This document shows, piece after piece, positions 38,028 through 46,920 of a stretch of 64,000 nt of DNA. Source of the stretch: Promicromonospora sp. Populi (lineage in GTDB: Bacteria; Actinomycetota; Actinomycetes; Actinomycetales; Cellulomonadaceae); contig NZ_CP163528.1 of NCBI RefSeq assembly GCF_041081105.1, forward strand, positions 1,612,001-1,676,000, written 5' to 3'. The first letter of the stretch is position 1, and every line of letters begins with the position of its first letter. The translations under genes were made by a program, and so were the position numbers. Below the pieces are notes generated by a model. That model searched no databases, had not been told where the DNA came from, and saw only the letters and a list, made by a program, of their open reading frames with translations.

Positions 38028-38045
38028 GGTTAACAACCATTAACC
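38028..38045. promoter_or_regulatory. Putative TetR operator 2, GGTTAA-N6-TTAACC
   Basis: Same arms and spacing as operator 1, with centre CAACCA. It lies between the divergent acyl-CoA dehydrogenase and enoyl-CoA hydratase genes, where it would cover a -10-like TAACCT of the plus-strand promoter. Confidence 0.75.
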
Positions 38046-38079
38046 TATGTGCGCCATGCCCCACGAGGAGGACTTCTTG

Positions 38080-38838
38080 ATGACCAGCCGGAGCCAGGTC
38101 TTGTACGACGTCGTAGAGCAGGCGGAGTCCGCCCCGTACGCCCGGATCACGCTCGACGCGCCCCAGCGCCGCAACGCGCTCTCGCTCGCCCTGCTCGACG
38201 AGCTCCAGGCCGCGCTGCACCGCGCCGCGCACGACGACGTGCGCTCCGTGGTGCTGGCCGCGAACGGCCCCGCGTTCTGCTCCGGGGCAGACCTGACCGA
38301 GGCGCTCCGGGACGGCATGACCGAGTCCGCGCGCAGGCTCGCCGACGTGCTGCGCACCCTCCTCGCCCTGCCCAAGCCTGTGGTGGCGCGCGTGCACGGC
38401 CCCGTGCGGGCCGGGGGCATCGGGCTGGTCGCCGCGTGCGACGTCGCCATCAGCGCCGACCAGATCACCTACGCGTTCACCGAGGCCCGCCTCGCGCTCG
38501 CGCCCGCCGTCATCTCGCTGGCGGTGCTGCCGCGGATGACGCCGCGCGCGGCGTCGCGCACCTTCCTCACGGGAGCGCAGTTCACGGCCGCCGAGGCGGC
38601 CGACTGGGGCCTGATCACCCGCGCGGTCCCGCTGGAAGGGCTCGATCACGAGGTCGAAGCCGTCCTCGCGGACCTGGCCGCTGCCGAACCGCAGGGGCTC
38701 GCGGCGACCAAGGCCCTGCTCAACGCGGACCTGCTGACCCGGTTCGACGCCAACGTAGACGACGCCGTCACCACCTCGGCCAAGCTGTTCGGCTCGGAGC
38801 CCGCCCGCGCGGCGATGTCGAGGCTGCTGCGGCGCTAG
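38080..38838 (+). CDS. Enoyl-CoA hydratase/isomerase family protein (probable methylglutaconyl-CoA hydratase)
   Basis: A 252-aa crotonase-fold enzyme: RITLDAPQRRNALSLALLDE, oxyanion loop NGPAFCSGADLTEAL, second oxyanion stretch GPVRAGGIGLVAACDVAIS and FTEARLALAPAVIS. In the second active loop the usual catalytic Glu pair of hydratases is not obvious, so isomerase activity cannot be excluded. Context suggests hydration of 3-methylglutaconyl-CoA to HMG-CoA, the step between the carboxylase and the lyase. ATG 38080 has GGAGG 8 nt upstream; earlier ATG codons at 38047 and 38056 lack this. Confidence 0.85.
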   Translation: MTSRSQVLYDVVEQAESAPYARITLDAPQRRNALSLALLDELQAALHRAAHDDVRSVVLAANGPAFCSGADLTEALRDGMTESARRLADVLRTLLALPKPVVARVHGPVRAGGIGLVAACDVAISADQITYAFTEARLALAPAVISLAVLPRMTPRAASRTFLTGAQFTAAEAADWGLITRAVPLEGLDHEVEAVLADLAAAEPQGLAATKALLNADLLTRFDANVDDAVTTSAKLFGSEPARAAMSRLLRR

Positions 38839-38869
38839 GTGTTTGGATCGGGCGTGTTTGGATGGGGGC

Positions 38870-39682
38870 GTGGCCACCCGGATCTCCCAGCGCAACGCTC
38901 GCTTCCAGCAGCTCCAGACCCTGCTCACCAACCGCAACAAGCGGCACCGCGCCGGCCAGTTCGTGGTGCAGGGCGTGCGGCCCATCACCATGGCGGTGGA
39001 GCACGGCTGGGACGTCCAGGCCCTCCTGTACGACGGCGAGCGCCGGCTCTCGCAGTGGGCCCGGGACCTGCTCGCGGCTCACCCGCACGTGGAGCACATC
39101 AAGATGGCGCCCGACCTGCTTGCGGAGCTGGCCGAGAAGGAGGACGCCGAGCTGCTCGCGGTGATCGCCATGCGCCCCGACATCCTGGACCGCATCGAGG
39201 CGGGCCCGGACTTCCTGGGTGTCGTGTTCGACCGGCCCACCCAGCCGGGCAACGTCGGCGCGATAGTGCGCTCCGCCGACGCGTTCGGGGCCGACGGCGT
39301 GATCACCACCGGGCACGCCGCCGACGCCTACGACCCCAAGGCCGTGCGGGCCACGACGGGGTCGTTCTTCGCGATGCCCGTCGTGCGGGCGCCTTCCGCT
39401 GCCGAGGTCATGGAGTGGGTGGGCGAACGCCGCGCCGGGGGCCTCCCCGTGGTCGTCGTCGCCACGGACGAGGTCGGCGACGCCGACGTGTCGGCCTTCG
39501 ACCTGACCCAGCCGGTACTGCTCCTGGTCGGCAACGAGACCGCGGGCCTGACCCAGGCGTGGCGTGACGCCGCGGACGTGACGCTGAGCATCCCGATGAC
39601 GGGCTCGGCCAGCTCGCTCAACGCCGCGAACGCGGCAACGGTGGTGCTCTACGAGGCCCGCCGCCAGCGCCTGGCGAAGTAG
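38870..39682 (+). CDS. SpoU/TrmH-family RNA 2'-O-methyltransferase
   Basis: A 270-aa enzyme of the SPOUT class. The N-terminal substrate-binding part includes NRNKRHRAGQFVVQGVRPI. The knotted SAM domain has the three motifs VFDRPTQPGNVGAIVRSADA (1), LLLVGNETAGLTQAW (2) and IPMTGSASSLNAANAATVVL (3). It methylates a ribose in rRNA or tRNA; the site is not evident. GTG 38870 after GGGGG is taken as start; a TTG at 38843 is less likely. Confidence 0.9.
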   Translation: MATRISQRNARFQQLQTLLTNRNKRHRAGQFVVQGVRPITMAVEHGWDVQALLYDGERRLSQWARDLLAAHPHVEHIKMAPDLLAELAEKEDAELLAVIAMRPDILDRIEAGPDFLGVVFDRPTQPGNVGAIVRSADAFGADGVITTGHAADAYDPKAVRATTGSFFAMPVVRAPSAAEVMEWVGERRAGGLPVVVVATDEVGDADVSAFDLTQPVLLLVGNETAGLTQAWRDAADVTLSIPMTGSASSLNAANAATVVLYEARRQRLAK

Positions 39683-39685
39683 GGC

Positions 39686-40813
39686 TCAGAGCTCGATCGA
39701 GTACATCCTGGAGCCCGTCGTCTTGGTGTAGCCGAGACTCGCGTACAGGCCGTAGGCGCCGCTCGGGTTGGCCGTGTCGACGTCGAGCACCGCGTACTGA
39801 AGGCCGGCGTCCGCGAACGTCCGCATGTTCGCGGTGAGCGCCGCGAGCGCCGCCTTGCGGCCGCGGTAGGCCCGGCGCGAGCCGAGGATGTCCGTGATGG
39901 CGAAGGAGTACCCGCGCACCTCGAAGTCGGACGGGAAGAGGTCGACCATCGCGTAGGCGGCCACCAGCGGCTCGCCGGCCCGCAGCGCGGCGGCCGTCTC
40001 GGGGTCGGTATCCGGGGAGGCGAGCAGGGCGGCGACGTCGGGGGCGTCGTCGAGCACCACGCACGACAGGTGCGGGGCGAAGCCCGCGCGCTCGGCGTGC
40101 TGCTCCCGCGTGCGGGGCTGGCTGTTCCAGTGGTCGCGGAACGCGTCGTTGTGGGCCAGGCGGACGGCCTCGTCCAGATCCTCCGACCAGGGTGCGAGCC
40201 GCAGCGAGCCCGTGAGCTCGACGGAGGGGATCGGCTCGGCGTCCGGTCCTAAGACCCGGCGCGCGAGGTCGGAGTAGTAGCGCCGCACCCCGAACCCGGC
40301 GTGCTCGTAGAGCCGGTGGCGGGACGCGGGCGCAGCGTCCTCCGCGTAGGTCACGATCCGCGCCGGCACCTCCTTGCCCGACGCCGCCAGAAGCTGCCGG
40401 GCCCGGCCGATGCTCCAGGCGAGCAGCTCGCGGCCGATGCCCTCGCCGCGGCGGTCCGGGTGCACGCCGCCCCAGGTAAAGGCGCGGACCGCGGTCGTGT
40501 CACCTGGCGTGGAGTCGACCTGGGCCCAGGCCACGAGCGCGCCGTCGTCGGCTGGTTCGGTGGAGAAGCCGAGCAGGGAGTCGGCCGCCATGTCGCGCCA
40601 GGCGCCGTCGAACAGCTCGTCGATCTCCTCTAAGGTCTCGACGTACGGCTCGGCGTCGACCCGCATGATGTGGTTGCGCAGCGCCAGCCACACCGGCACG
40701 TCCTCGCGGGTGGCGGCGCGCCAGGTCAAGCGGCCCGCGGTGGGGATCGTCAGGGCCGCCGGGGCGGCGGCGCGCTCCGCGATGGGGGCGAGGGGGTGGG
40801 TCTCGGCGGTCAT
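39686..40813 (-). CDS. Double-GNAT acetyltransferase A
   Basis: A 375-aa protein with two GNAT domains in tandem, as in mycothiol synthase-like enzymes. The first has GGVHPDRRGEGIGRELLAWS, the second SRRAYRGRKAALAALTANM and ends LGYTKTTGSRMYSIEL. The acceptor is unknown. It is a clear paralogue of the gene immediately upstream (both contain APIAERAAAPAAL near the start and end in SMYSIEL-like sequence). AGAGGA precedes ATG 40813, and only 10 bp separate it from the upstream paralogue, so they form an operon. Confidence 0.82.
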   Translation of the reverse strand: MTAETHPLAPIAERAAAPAALTIPTAGRLTWRAATREDVPVWLALRNHIMRVDAEPYVETLEEIDELFDGAWRDMAADSLLGFSTEPADDGALVAWAQVDSTPGDTTAVRAFTWGGVHPDRRGEGIGRELLAWSIGRARQLLAASGKEVPARIVTYAEDAAPASRHRLYEHAGFGVRRYYSDLARRVLGPDAEPIPSVELTGSLRLAPWSEDLDEAVRLAHNDAFRDHWNSQPRTREQHAERAGFAPHLSCVVLDDAPDVAALLASPDTDPETAAALRAGEPLVAAYAMVDLFPSDFEVRGYSFAITDILGSRRAYRGRKAALAALTANMRTFADAGLQYAVLDVDTANPSGAYGLYASLGYTKTTGSRMYSIEL

Positions 40814-40823
40814 GGCAGTTCCT

Positions 40824-41945
40824 CTACAGCTCGATGGAGTACATGGTGGAGCCGTCGCTCTTGGTGTAGCCGAGCCGCGCGTACAGGCCGGTGGCGCCGG
40901 TCGGGTTGTCGGTGTCGACGTCTAGCTCGGCCTGCTGCATGCCGGCGTCGGCGAAGACGCGCATGGCGTGGGTCAGCAGCGCCGCCGCTATGCGGCGGCC
41001 GCGGTAGTCGCGCCGTACGCCCAGCAGGTCGGTGTACCCCGCGGTGTACCCCTGCGTCTCCCAGTCGTGCTCGTACCGCCCGGCCATGTGCAGGCCGACG
41101 ACGTACGGCGTGCCGGCCGCGACCGTCCCGTCCCCCGGCTGCTCCTGCTCCGACCCCGCGTACCGCACGGACTCGTCCACCACCACAAAGGACCACTCCG
41201 GCGCGAACGAGCTGCGGTACGCCCGCCACGACTCCGGCGTGCGGGGCTGGCTGCCCCAGTGGTCGCGGAACGCGTCGTTGCGAGCGAGCCGCGTGGCGTC
41301 GTCCAGGGCTGCGGACCACGGCACCAGCCGCAGCGGCGCCTCCAGCCCGATGGCGGGCACCGGCAGGCTCAGGTCGCGCAGCAGGTTGGCGTAGTACCGG
41401 ACGGGCTCGAGCCCGCCGGAGCGCAGCAGCTCGCGGCGCTCGGCGGGGTCCGTGTCATCGATGTGCGCGGAGATCCGCGCGGGCAGACGGTCCAGTACCG
41501 GGTCCGTGCCCGACGCTGCGAGCGCCTGGCGCGCCCGTCCCGTGGCCCAGGCCAGCAGCTCGGTGCCGATGCCCTGGCCGCGATGGCTGGGGTGCACGCC
41601 GCCGGACAGCGAGGTGCGCAGGATGTTGACGCCGTCGGTGGGGAACCGCTCGACGTGTGCGTAGGCGCGCAGCGCGCCGTCGGCGTCCAGGCCCGCGAGC
41701 GTGTCGGCGGCGACGTCGAACGCCGGGGCATCGAAGAGCTCAGCGACCTCGTCGGCCGGAGTGAACCAGTCCCGCCCGTCGGCCTCCTGGACCGTACGCA
41801 TGAGCGTCGCCAGCGCGGTGACGTCGTCGCGGGTCCAGGCGCGCCAGGTCAGCCCGCCCGCGGTGGGGCCGGGGAGTGCCGCGGGTGCGGCGGCGCGCTC
41901 CGCGATGGGCGCGGTTTCGGGCTCGACGTCGTGGAGGCTGGCCAT
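40824..41945 (-). CDS. Double-GNAT acetyltransferase B
   Basis: A 373-aa paralogue of the downstream gene, with two GNAT domains: SGGVHPSHRGQGIGTELLAW in the first and GVRRDYRGRRIAAALLTHAM in the second, ending LGYTKSDGSTMYSIEL. The conserved NDAFRDHWGSQPRTPESW between them matches NDAFRDHWNSQPRTREQH of the copy. They clearly arose by tandem duplication, then diverged. Starts at ATG 41945 or GTG 41954; neither has a good ribosome-binding site. Substrate unknown. Confidence 0.82.
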   Translation of the reverse strand: MASLHDVEPETAPIAERAAAPAALPGPTAGGLTWRAWTRDDVTALATLMRTVQEADGRDWFTPADEVAELFDAPAFDVAADTLAGLDADGALRAYAHVERFPTDGVNILRTSLSGGVHPSHRGQGIGTELLAWATGRARQALAASGTDPVLDRLPARISAHIDDTDPAERRELLRSGGLEPVRYYANLLRDLSLPVPAIGLEAPLRLVPWSAALDDATRLARNDAFRDHWGSQPRTPESWRAYRSSFAPEWSFVVVDESVRYAGSEQEQPGDGTVAAGTPYVVGLHMAGRYEHDWETQGYTAGYTDLLGVRRDYRGRRIAAALLTHAMRVFADAGMQQAELDVDTDNPTGATGLYARLGYTKSDGSTMYSIEL

Positions 41946-42012
41946 GCTGTCCACGCTAGGTGACGCCCCCCAGCGCGGGCCAAGGCATTTCGCGACCTCA
42001 CCCGGTGCCGCG

Positions 42013-43128
42013 TCACTCCGGTCCGGGCAGCTCCGCCAGCTCCTTCTCGAACCGGGTGCGCAGGGCGGCCTTCTCGGCCGGCGGCAACCACGACGCCTCG
42101 ACCCCGGCCAGCGCCATCGCGCGCAGGCGCTCGGCCGGCACCGCCAGGTCGTCGGCCAGGATGCGGTACTCGCCGGCCAGCGTCGTCGGAAACATGCCCG
42201 GGTCGTCCGACGCCGGGATCACGTTCAGCCCGGCCTCCAGCATCGCCGCGATGGACGCCCGCCGCCACGGCCGCCACGAGCGACGCGAGGTCGTGGAGAT
42301 GACGGTGAACGGCACCTGCTCGTCGCGGACGCGGGCCACCACGTCGTCGTCCTGCAGCACGAAGTAGCCGTGGTCGATGCGGTCGCAGCCCAGCACATCG
42401 AGGCAGGTCACGGTGTTGATCGCGACCGGGGCGTGCTCGGAGGAGTGCGCGGTGCGGCCCAGGCCCGCCTCTCCCGCGAGCCGGTAGGCCGCGGCGAACC
42501 GCTCGGGCGGGCCCGCCGTCTCCAGGTTGTCCAGGCCGATCCCGGCGACGTACTCGTGCGGGTGGTCGACGACGGTGCGCACCCGGTCCAGCGCATCCTC
42601 ACCCGAGCCGGACCGGTCGATGGCTGCGATGAGCCGGCCGGTCATGCCGAAGTCGCGCTCGGCCAGCCGGATGCCCTCGGCGTACGCCTCGACGGAGCCT
42701 GAGTACCCGAGCGATGCCAGGTGCTCCGGCACGGAGTCGAAGGACACCTCCAGGTGCCGCGTCGCGCTGGTGCGGTGCGCCGCCTCGAACGCCTCATAGG
42801 TGATCCGAGTGAGGTCGTCGGCGGAGCGCAGCACCTCGGTGACCCAGCGGGAGACCTGGAACAGCGAGTACGAGACGGCCGGCTCGTCGGCGCCGCGGCC
42901 CTGCGGCACGGGGATGCGCGTGTCGCGGTACAGGTCCGGGTCGGGCGGCAGGGAGTTGATGTCGGCGTAGATGCGCTCGGGCTCCGCGGGCAGGTCGAGC
43001 CCCTCGCGGCGGGCCAGCTCGGCGAACGTGCTGGCCCGGACGGTGCCGATGAGGTGGCAGTGCAGGTCGACCTTGGGCATCAGGTCGAGGGCGGTGTTGG
43101 GCGTGTTCAAGCTAGCGAGGGTGTCCAT
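42013..43128 (-). CDS. Adenosine deaminase-family hydrolase
   Basis: A 371-aa metal-dependent amidohydrolase. It has the metal and catalytic residues of the adenosine/adenine deaminase fold: VDLHCHLIGTV (His-x-His), TAHSSEHAPVA (His and Glu), CDRIDHGYFVL (His) and PASDDPGMF (Asp pair). Length and motifs suit deamination of a purine base or nucleoside. It is the last gene of an ABC-importer operon, 12 bp after the substrate-binding protein gene, so the imported molecule may be its substrate. A downstream ATG at 43080 (MPKVDLHCH) is an alternative start. Confidence 0.85.
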   Translation of the reverse strand: MDTLASLNTPNTALDLMPKVDLHCHLIGTVRASTFAELARREGLDLPAEPERIYADINSLPPDPDLYRDTRIPVPQGRGADEPAVSYSLFQVSRWVTEVLRSADDLTRITYEAFEAAHRTSATRHLEVSFDSVPEHLASLGYSGSVEAYAEGIRLAERDFGMTGRLIAAIDRSGSGEDALDRVRTVVDHPHEYVAGIGLDNLETAGPPERFAAAYRLAGEAGLGRTAHSSEHAPVAINTVTCLDVLGCDRIDHGYFVLQDDDVVARVRDEQVPFTVISTTSRRSWRPWRRASIAAMLEAGLNVIPASDDPGMFPTTLAGEYRILADDLAVPAERLRAMALAGVEASWLPPAEKAALRTRFEKELAELPGPE

Positions 43129-43140
43129 AGGAGCCCGGGG

Positions 43141-44214
43141 TCAGCCGGCCGTCACCTCGCGGGCGAACCGGTCCACCCACTCGGTGCGCGTGGGCACCAG
43201 CTCGGCGGGGTCGAGCGTCGAGTAGCCGGCAGCCACGGGGTCGGCGGCGATGTCGCCCACCACCGCGGAGATGGTGTCCGGCACGGTCGCCTCCGGGTTG
43301 ACCGGCAGGTCGCCCACGAGCTCGGCCGAGCTGGTCTGGGCCTCGGCCGAGAGCAGGTAGTTGATGAACTGGTGCGCGCCGTCGACGTTCGGGGCGCCGG
43401 CCGGGATCATCGCGCGGTTGGTGGCCATGTACCGGCCGGTGGCCGGCGGCGTCCACGCGAACGGCTCGCCCGAGGCCACCAGGTCGGTGGCGAAGCCGCT
43501 CAGCGAGTCGGCGGCGACGATCTCGCCCTGCGTCAGCAGGTTCGTCACCTCGGTCGACGACGAGTAGAACTGCAGGATCCCCGGCGCCCACTCACCGAGG
43601 GTCGTGAGGGCCGTGTCGATGTCGTAGGGCCCGTCGCCGTACGTCTCCCCCACACCCGAGATCATGAGCTGCCCGGCCGTCACGGAGATGTCCGGCAGCG
43701 CGAGCTCGCCCGCGTGCGCGGCGTCGCCGTACAGGTCCCACTCGGCGGCCTCGTCGGCGGAGAGCGCTTCGGTCGAGTACAGCGTGCCGTTGAGCTGGTA
43801 GCTGTAAGCCGGGCCGAGGTAGCCGTCCTCGAGCGCGAAGTCGGCGACCTGGTCCAGCGACGGCACCTGGGCGGCGTCGACCTCCTGGAACAGGTCGGTC
43901 TCCTGCCCGAGCGCGGCGTAGTAGTCCGAGATCAGCATCACGTCGATGCCGGAGTCACCACCCGCGGCCTGGAGCTGGGACAGCCGGTCGGCGTTCGACC
44001 CGGTCTCCACCTCGACCTCGATGCCGGTCTCCTCGGTGAACGGGTCGATCACCGCCTCCTGGAACTCCTCTACGCCGAACGGGAACGTGGAGACCACGAT
44101 GGTGTCCTCGGCTGCCGCGTCGTCGCCCGCGGAGCAGCCCGCGGCCAGCAGCGAGGTGGCCGCGAGGCCGGAGACGATCACCGCGGCGCGGCGGGCTTTC
44201 AGGCTGGGAATCAT
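43141..44214 (-). CDS. ABC importer substrate-binding lipoprotein (PotD/thiamine-iron type)
   Basis: A 357-aa exported lipoprotein with lipobox LLAAGC. The fold is the class of polyamine, thiamine and iron binding proteins: TIVVSTFPFGVEEFQEAVID, PFTEETGIEVEVETGSNADR, GIDVMLISDYYAAL, MIPAGAPNVDGAHQFINYLL. The ligand is not deducible from sequence. Its ATG overlaps the stop of the ATPase gene (ATGA). Confidence 0.88.
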   Translation of the reverse strand: MIPSLKARRAAVIVSGLAATSLLAAGCSAGDDAAAEDTIVVSTFPFGVEEFQEAVIDPFTEETGIEVEVETGSNADRLSQLQAAGGDSGIDVMLISDYYAALGQETDLFQEVDAAQVPSLDQVADFALEDGYLGPAYSYQLNGTLYSTEALSADEAAEWDLYGDAAHAGELALPDISVTAGQLMISGVGETYGDGPYDIDTALTTLGEWAPGILQFYSSSTEVTNLLTQGEIVAADSLSGFATDLVASGEPFAWTPPATGRYMATNRAMIPAGAPNVDGAHQFINYLLSAEAQTSSAELVGDLPVNPEATVPDTISAVVGDIAADPVAAGYSTLDPAELVPTRTEWVDRFAREVTAG

Positions 44215-45251
44215 GAGAGTCCTTCGGTAGCGGGTGCAGTGGGTTCAGTGAGGACGGCGAGCCGCGCCTGCGGCGCGAGCAGCCGCACACGGTCACCGGA
44301 CGACGGCGTCGGCCCGGTAGCGGGGTCGGCGCGGTGGTCGGCCAGCAGGCGCACGGCGGCGCCGGCCGGGTCGGTCGCGTCCAGCGTCACGAGCAGGTCC
44401 ACGCCGCGGTAGGCGACGTCGCGCACGACGGCGTCGAGCGCCACCGCCTCGCCCGCGGGCGTGTCCTCGGGGACGATCCGCAGGTGCTCGGGCCGCACCG
44501 CGGCCAGCCGGCCGTCGGCGAGCGTCAGGAAGTTCTCGTAGCCGAGGAACTCGGCGACGAACCGGTCGGCCGGCGCGGGGAAGACGTCGCGCGGCGCGCC
44601 GCTCTGCACGATCTTCCCGGCACGCATCACCACCATCTCGTCGGACATCTCCAGCGCCTCGTCCTGGTCGTGCGTGACGAGCACAACCGTCAGCCCGGTC
44701 TCGGACTGGATGCGGCGGATCTCGGCCCGCATCTGCACGCGCAGGCGGGCGTCCAGGTTGGACAGCGGCTCGTCGAGCAGCAGCAGCCGGGGGCGGATGG
44801 CGATCGCGCGGGCCAGTGCGACGCGCTGCTGCTGGCCGCCCGAGAGCTGCTTGGGCTTGCGGTCGCCCAGGTGCGCCAGGCCGACGAGGTCCAGCGCCTC
44901 CCCCGCCCGCGTGCGGCGCTCCGCGGCGGGCACACCCCGCATCTTGGGCCCGTAGGCCACGTTGTCCGCGACGGTCAGGTGCGGGAACAGCGCGTAGGAC
45001 TGGAAGACCATGCCCAGGTTGCGCTTCTCGGGCGGGGTTCGGGTCGCGTCTTGGCCGTCGATCAGGATTCGGCCCGACGTCGGCGCTCCGTAGCCGGCGA
45101 GCAGGCGCAGCGTCGTCGTCTTGCCGCAGCCGCTGGGGCCCAGCAGCGTGGTGAGGCGTCCGCGGGGTATCCGCAGGTCGATCGAGTCGACGGCGGTGAA
45201 GCCGCCGAACCGCTGGGAGACGCCGACGAGCTCGGCGGCGGGGGTGGTCAT
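44211..45251 (-). CDS. ABC importer ATPase (PotA-like)
   Basis: A 346-aa ATP-binding subunit: Walker A LLGPSGCGKTTTLR, Q-loop FQSYALFPHL, signature LSGGQQQRVALARAI, Walker B LLLLDEPLSNLDA and the H-loop VLVTHDQDEAL. The C-terminal 100 residues form a TOBE-like regulatory domain, as in PotA/CysA-type proteins. Start and stop overlap both neighbours by four bases, so the whole operon is translationally coupled. Confidence 0.95.
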   Translation of the reverse strand: MTTPAAELVGVSQRFGGFTAVDSIDLRIPRGRLTTLLGPSGCGKTTTLRLLAGYGAPTSGRILIDGQDATRTPPEKRNLGMVFQSYALFPHLTVADNVAYGPKMRGVPAAERRTRAGEALDLVGLAHLGDRKPKQLSGGQQQRVALARAIAIRPRLLLLDEPLSNLDARLRVQMRAEIRRIQSETGLTVVLVTHDQDEALEMSDEMVVMRAGKIVQSGAPRDVFPAPADRFVAEFLGYENFLTLADGRLAAVRPEHLRIVPEDTPAGEAVALDAVVRDVAYRGVDLLVTLDATDPAGAAVRLLADHRADPATGPTPSSGDRVRLLAPQARLAVLTEPTAPATEGLS

Positions 45252-46069
45252 CGGTTGATTCCTCCGAAGATCTTGGCGAAGCCGACCGTGCGCTCCGCCA
45301 CGATGGCGACGACGACGGTCGCGGCGAGCACCAGCGTGGACGCGGCCGCCACCATGGGGTCGTAGCTCTGCTGGACGTAGTCGAGCATCGTCACCGGCAG
45401 CGTCCGGAAGTCGCGCGTCTGCAGCAGCAGCGAGAGCGGCACGTTGTTGAACGACGTCACGAACCCGAGCAGGCCCGCCGAGACGAGGCCCGGCCGCAGC
45501 ATCGGGAGCGTCACCGTGACGAACGCCCGCAGCGGCGAGGCGCCCAGACCCCGGGCCGCCTCCTCCAGCGCCGGGTCGGCCAGCGCCAGCGAGGCCCCGG
45601 TGACCCGCACGGCATAGGGCAGCAGCAGGGCCGTGTGGCCGAGCAGCAGGGTGGTGAAGTTCTCCAGGCGCAGGCCGATCATGAGCTGCTGGTACAGGGC
45701 GAGGCCCACCACCAGCTCCGGCACCACGAGCGGCGACAGGAACAGGCCTTCGAGCAGCGCCTTGCCCGGGATGCGGCCGCGCTGGATCGCGAGCGTGACG
45801 GGCACCCCCAGCAGGAGCGCCAGCCCGGTGGCCAGGATCGCGAGCTCCAGGCTGGAGACCACCGCCTCCATGAACGGCGAGTAGCTCACGGCCTCCCCGA
45901 ACCAGCGCAGGGACAACCCCTCGGGCGGGAAGCGCAGCGTGCTGCCGGCGGTGAACGCGGTGGCCACGACAAAGAGGATCGGCACGATCATCACCACGTA
46001 GCCCGCTACCGCTAGCGTGCCCGCTACCGGGTGGCGCAGCCCCATGCCCTGCTTCTTGCCGCGGCTCAT
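45248..46069 (-). CDS. ABC importer permease 2 (PotC-like)
   Basis: A 273-aa inner-membrane permease with six predicted helices. The EAA loop that contacts the ATPase reads LEEAARGLGASPLRAFVTVT LP (space inserted), fitting the EAAxxLGA consensus. It pairs with the permease encoded just upstream to form the channel of the PotABCD-like importer. The ATG overlaps the upstream stop (ATGA). Confidence 0.93.
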   Translation of the reverse strand: MSRGKKQGMGLRHPVAGTLAVAGYVVMIVPILFVVATAFTAGSTLRFPPEGLSLRWFGEAVSYSPFMEAVVSSLELAILATGLALLLGVPVTLAIQRGRIPGKALLEGLFLSPLVVPELVVGLALYQQLMIGLRLENFTTLLLGHTALLLPYAVRVTGASLALADPALEEAARGLGASPLRAFVTVTLPMLRPGLVSAGLLGFVTSFNNVPLSLLLQTRDFRTLPVTMLDYVQQSYDPMVAAASTLVLAATVVVAIVAERTVGFAKIFGGINR

Positions 46070-46887
46070 GAGGTTGCCCCCTTGCGGCCGACCAGCGTCG
46101 AGATCCCGGACACGAGGAAGACCAGCACCGTCATGACAATTGCGGTGGCCGAGGCGGCCGCCCAGTCCACGGTGACGCTCGCGTACGAGAACAGCTGGGT
46201 GGAGAGCAGCCGCTGGCTGGACCCGCCGAGCAGGTACGGAGTGGTGTACGCGGTCACGGACCCGGCAAAGACGAGCGTGGCCGCCACGACGGTGCCGGGC
46301 AGCGACAGCGGCACCAGGATCGTCCAGAACGCGCGGGTGCGGCTGGCGCCCAGGCCCCGGGCGGCCTCGTCGAGCCCCGGATCGACCTGCGCCACGGCGG
46401 AGTAACAGGTGATGACGGCGAGCGGCAGGAACAGCTGGGTCAGGCCCAGCACGATCGCCAGCTCGGTGTACAGGAGCTGGGGCGCCTCCTCGACGATCCC
46501 CAGCCCGGTCAGGACCTGCCCGATGACGCCGTTCGAGCCGAGCACCACGAGCCAGCCGAAGGTGCGCACCACGTTGCTCAGCAGCAGCGGGAAGATCGCC
46601 AGCGCGAGCAGCACCCCGGCCCACCGGGACTGCGAGCGGGCCAGCAGCGACGCGATCGGGAACCCGAGCACCACGCACAGCGCCGTGACGATCAGACCGA
46701 TCCGCACAGTGCGCCAGATGATCCCCAGGTCATAGGGGTCGGTGAGCATCGTGCCCAGGCGGTCGAGCACCTGCGCGAAGGTCACGCCGGGCGGCGCGAA
46801 CAGCATCGCGACCGCCGGCAGCAGAAAACCGACGAGCAGGAATGCCAGCCCCGGCAGGAGCAGGAGGAGGGTGGAGCGAGCTCGCAC
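46066..46887 (-). CDS. ABC importer permease 1 (PotB-like)
   Basis: A 273-aa permease with six helices, starting MRARSTLLLLLPGLAFLL. Its EAA loop, LDEAARGLGASRTRAFWTIL, matches the ATPase-docking consensus. It is the first gene of the operon (permease, permease, ATPase, binding protein, deaminase). GTG 46887 has AAGGA 6 nt upstream. The palindrome at 46903-46920 lies in its leader, between a possible -10 (TACGAT on the minus strand) and the start, so a bound repressor would act as a roadblock. Confidence 0.93.
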   Translation of the reverse strand: MRARSTLLLLLPGLAFLLVGFLLPAVAMLFAPPGVTFAQVLDRLGTMLTDPYDLGIIWRTVRIGLIVTALCVVLGFPIASLLARSQSRWAGVLLALAIFPLLLSNVVRTFGWLVVLGSNGVIGQVLTGLGIVEEAPQLLYTELAIVLGLTQLFLPLAVITCYSAVAQVDPGLDEAARGLGASRTRAFWTILVPLSLPGTVVAATLVFAGSVTAYTTPYLLGGSSQRLLSTQLFSYASVTVDWAAASATAIVMTVLVFLVSGISTLVGRKGATS

Positions 46888-46902
46888 GAGCCGTCCTTCG
46901 TT

Positions 46903-46920
46903 GATGGAACCGGTTCCATC
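46903..46920. promoter_or_regulatory. LacI-type operator, 18-bp perfect palindrome
   Basis: GATGGAACCGGTTCCATC has the even symmetry with a central CG-containing core expected of LacI-family sites. It lies 15 bp upstream of the first permease gene and about 130 bp from the divergent LacI gene. A second, weaker site (GGAAACGGTTGCA around 46996-47008) lies just before the -10 box TAGAGT (47018-47023) of that regulator. Confidence 0.75.
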
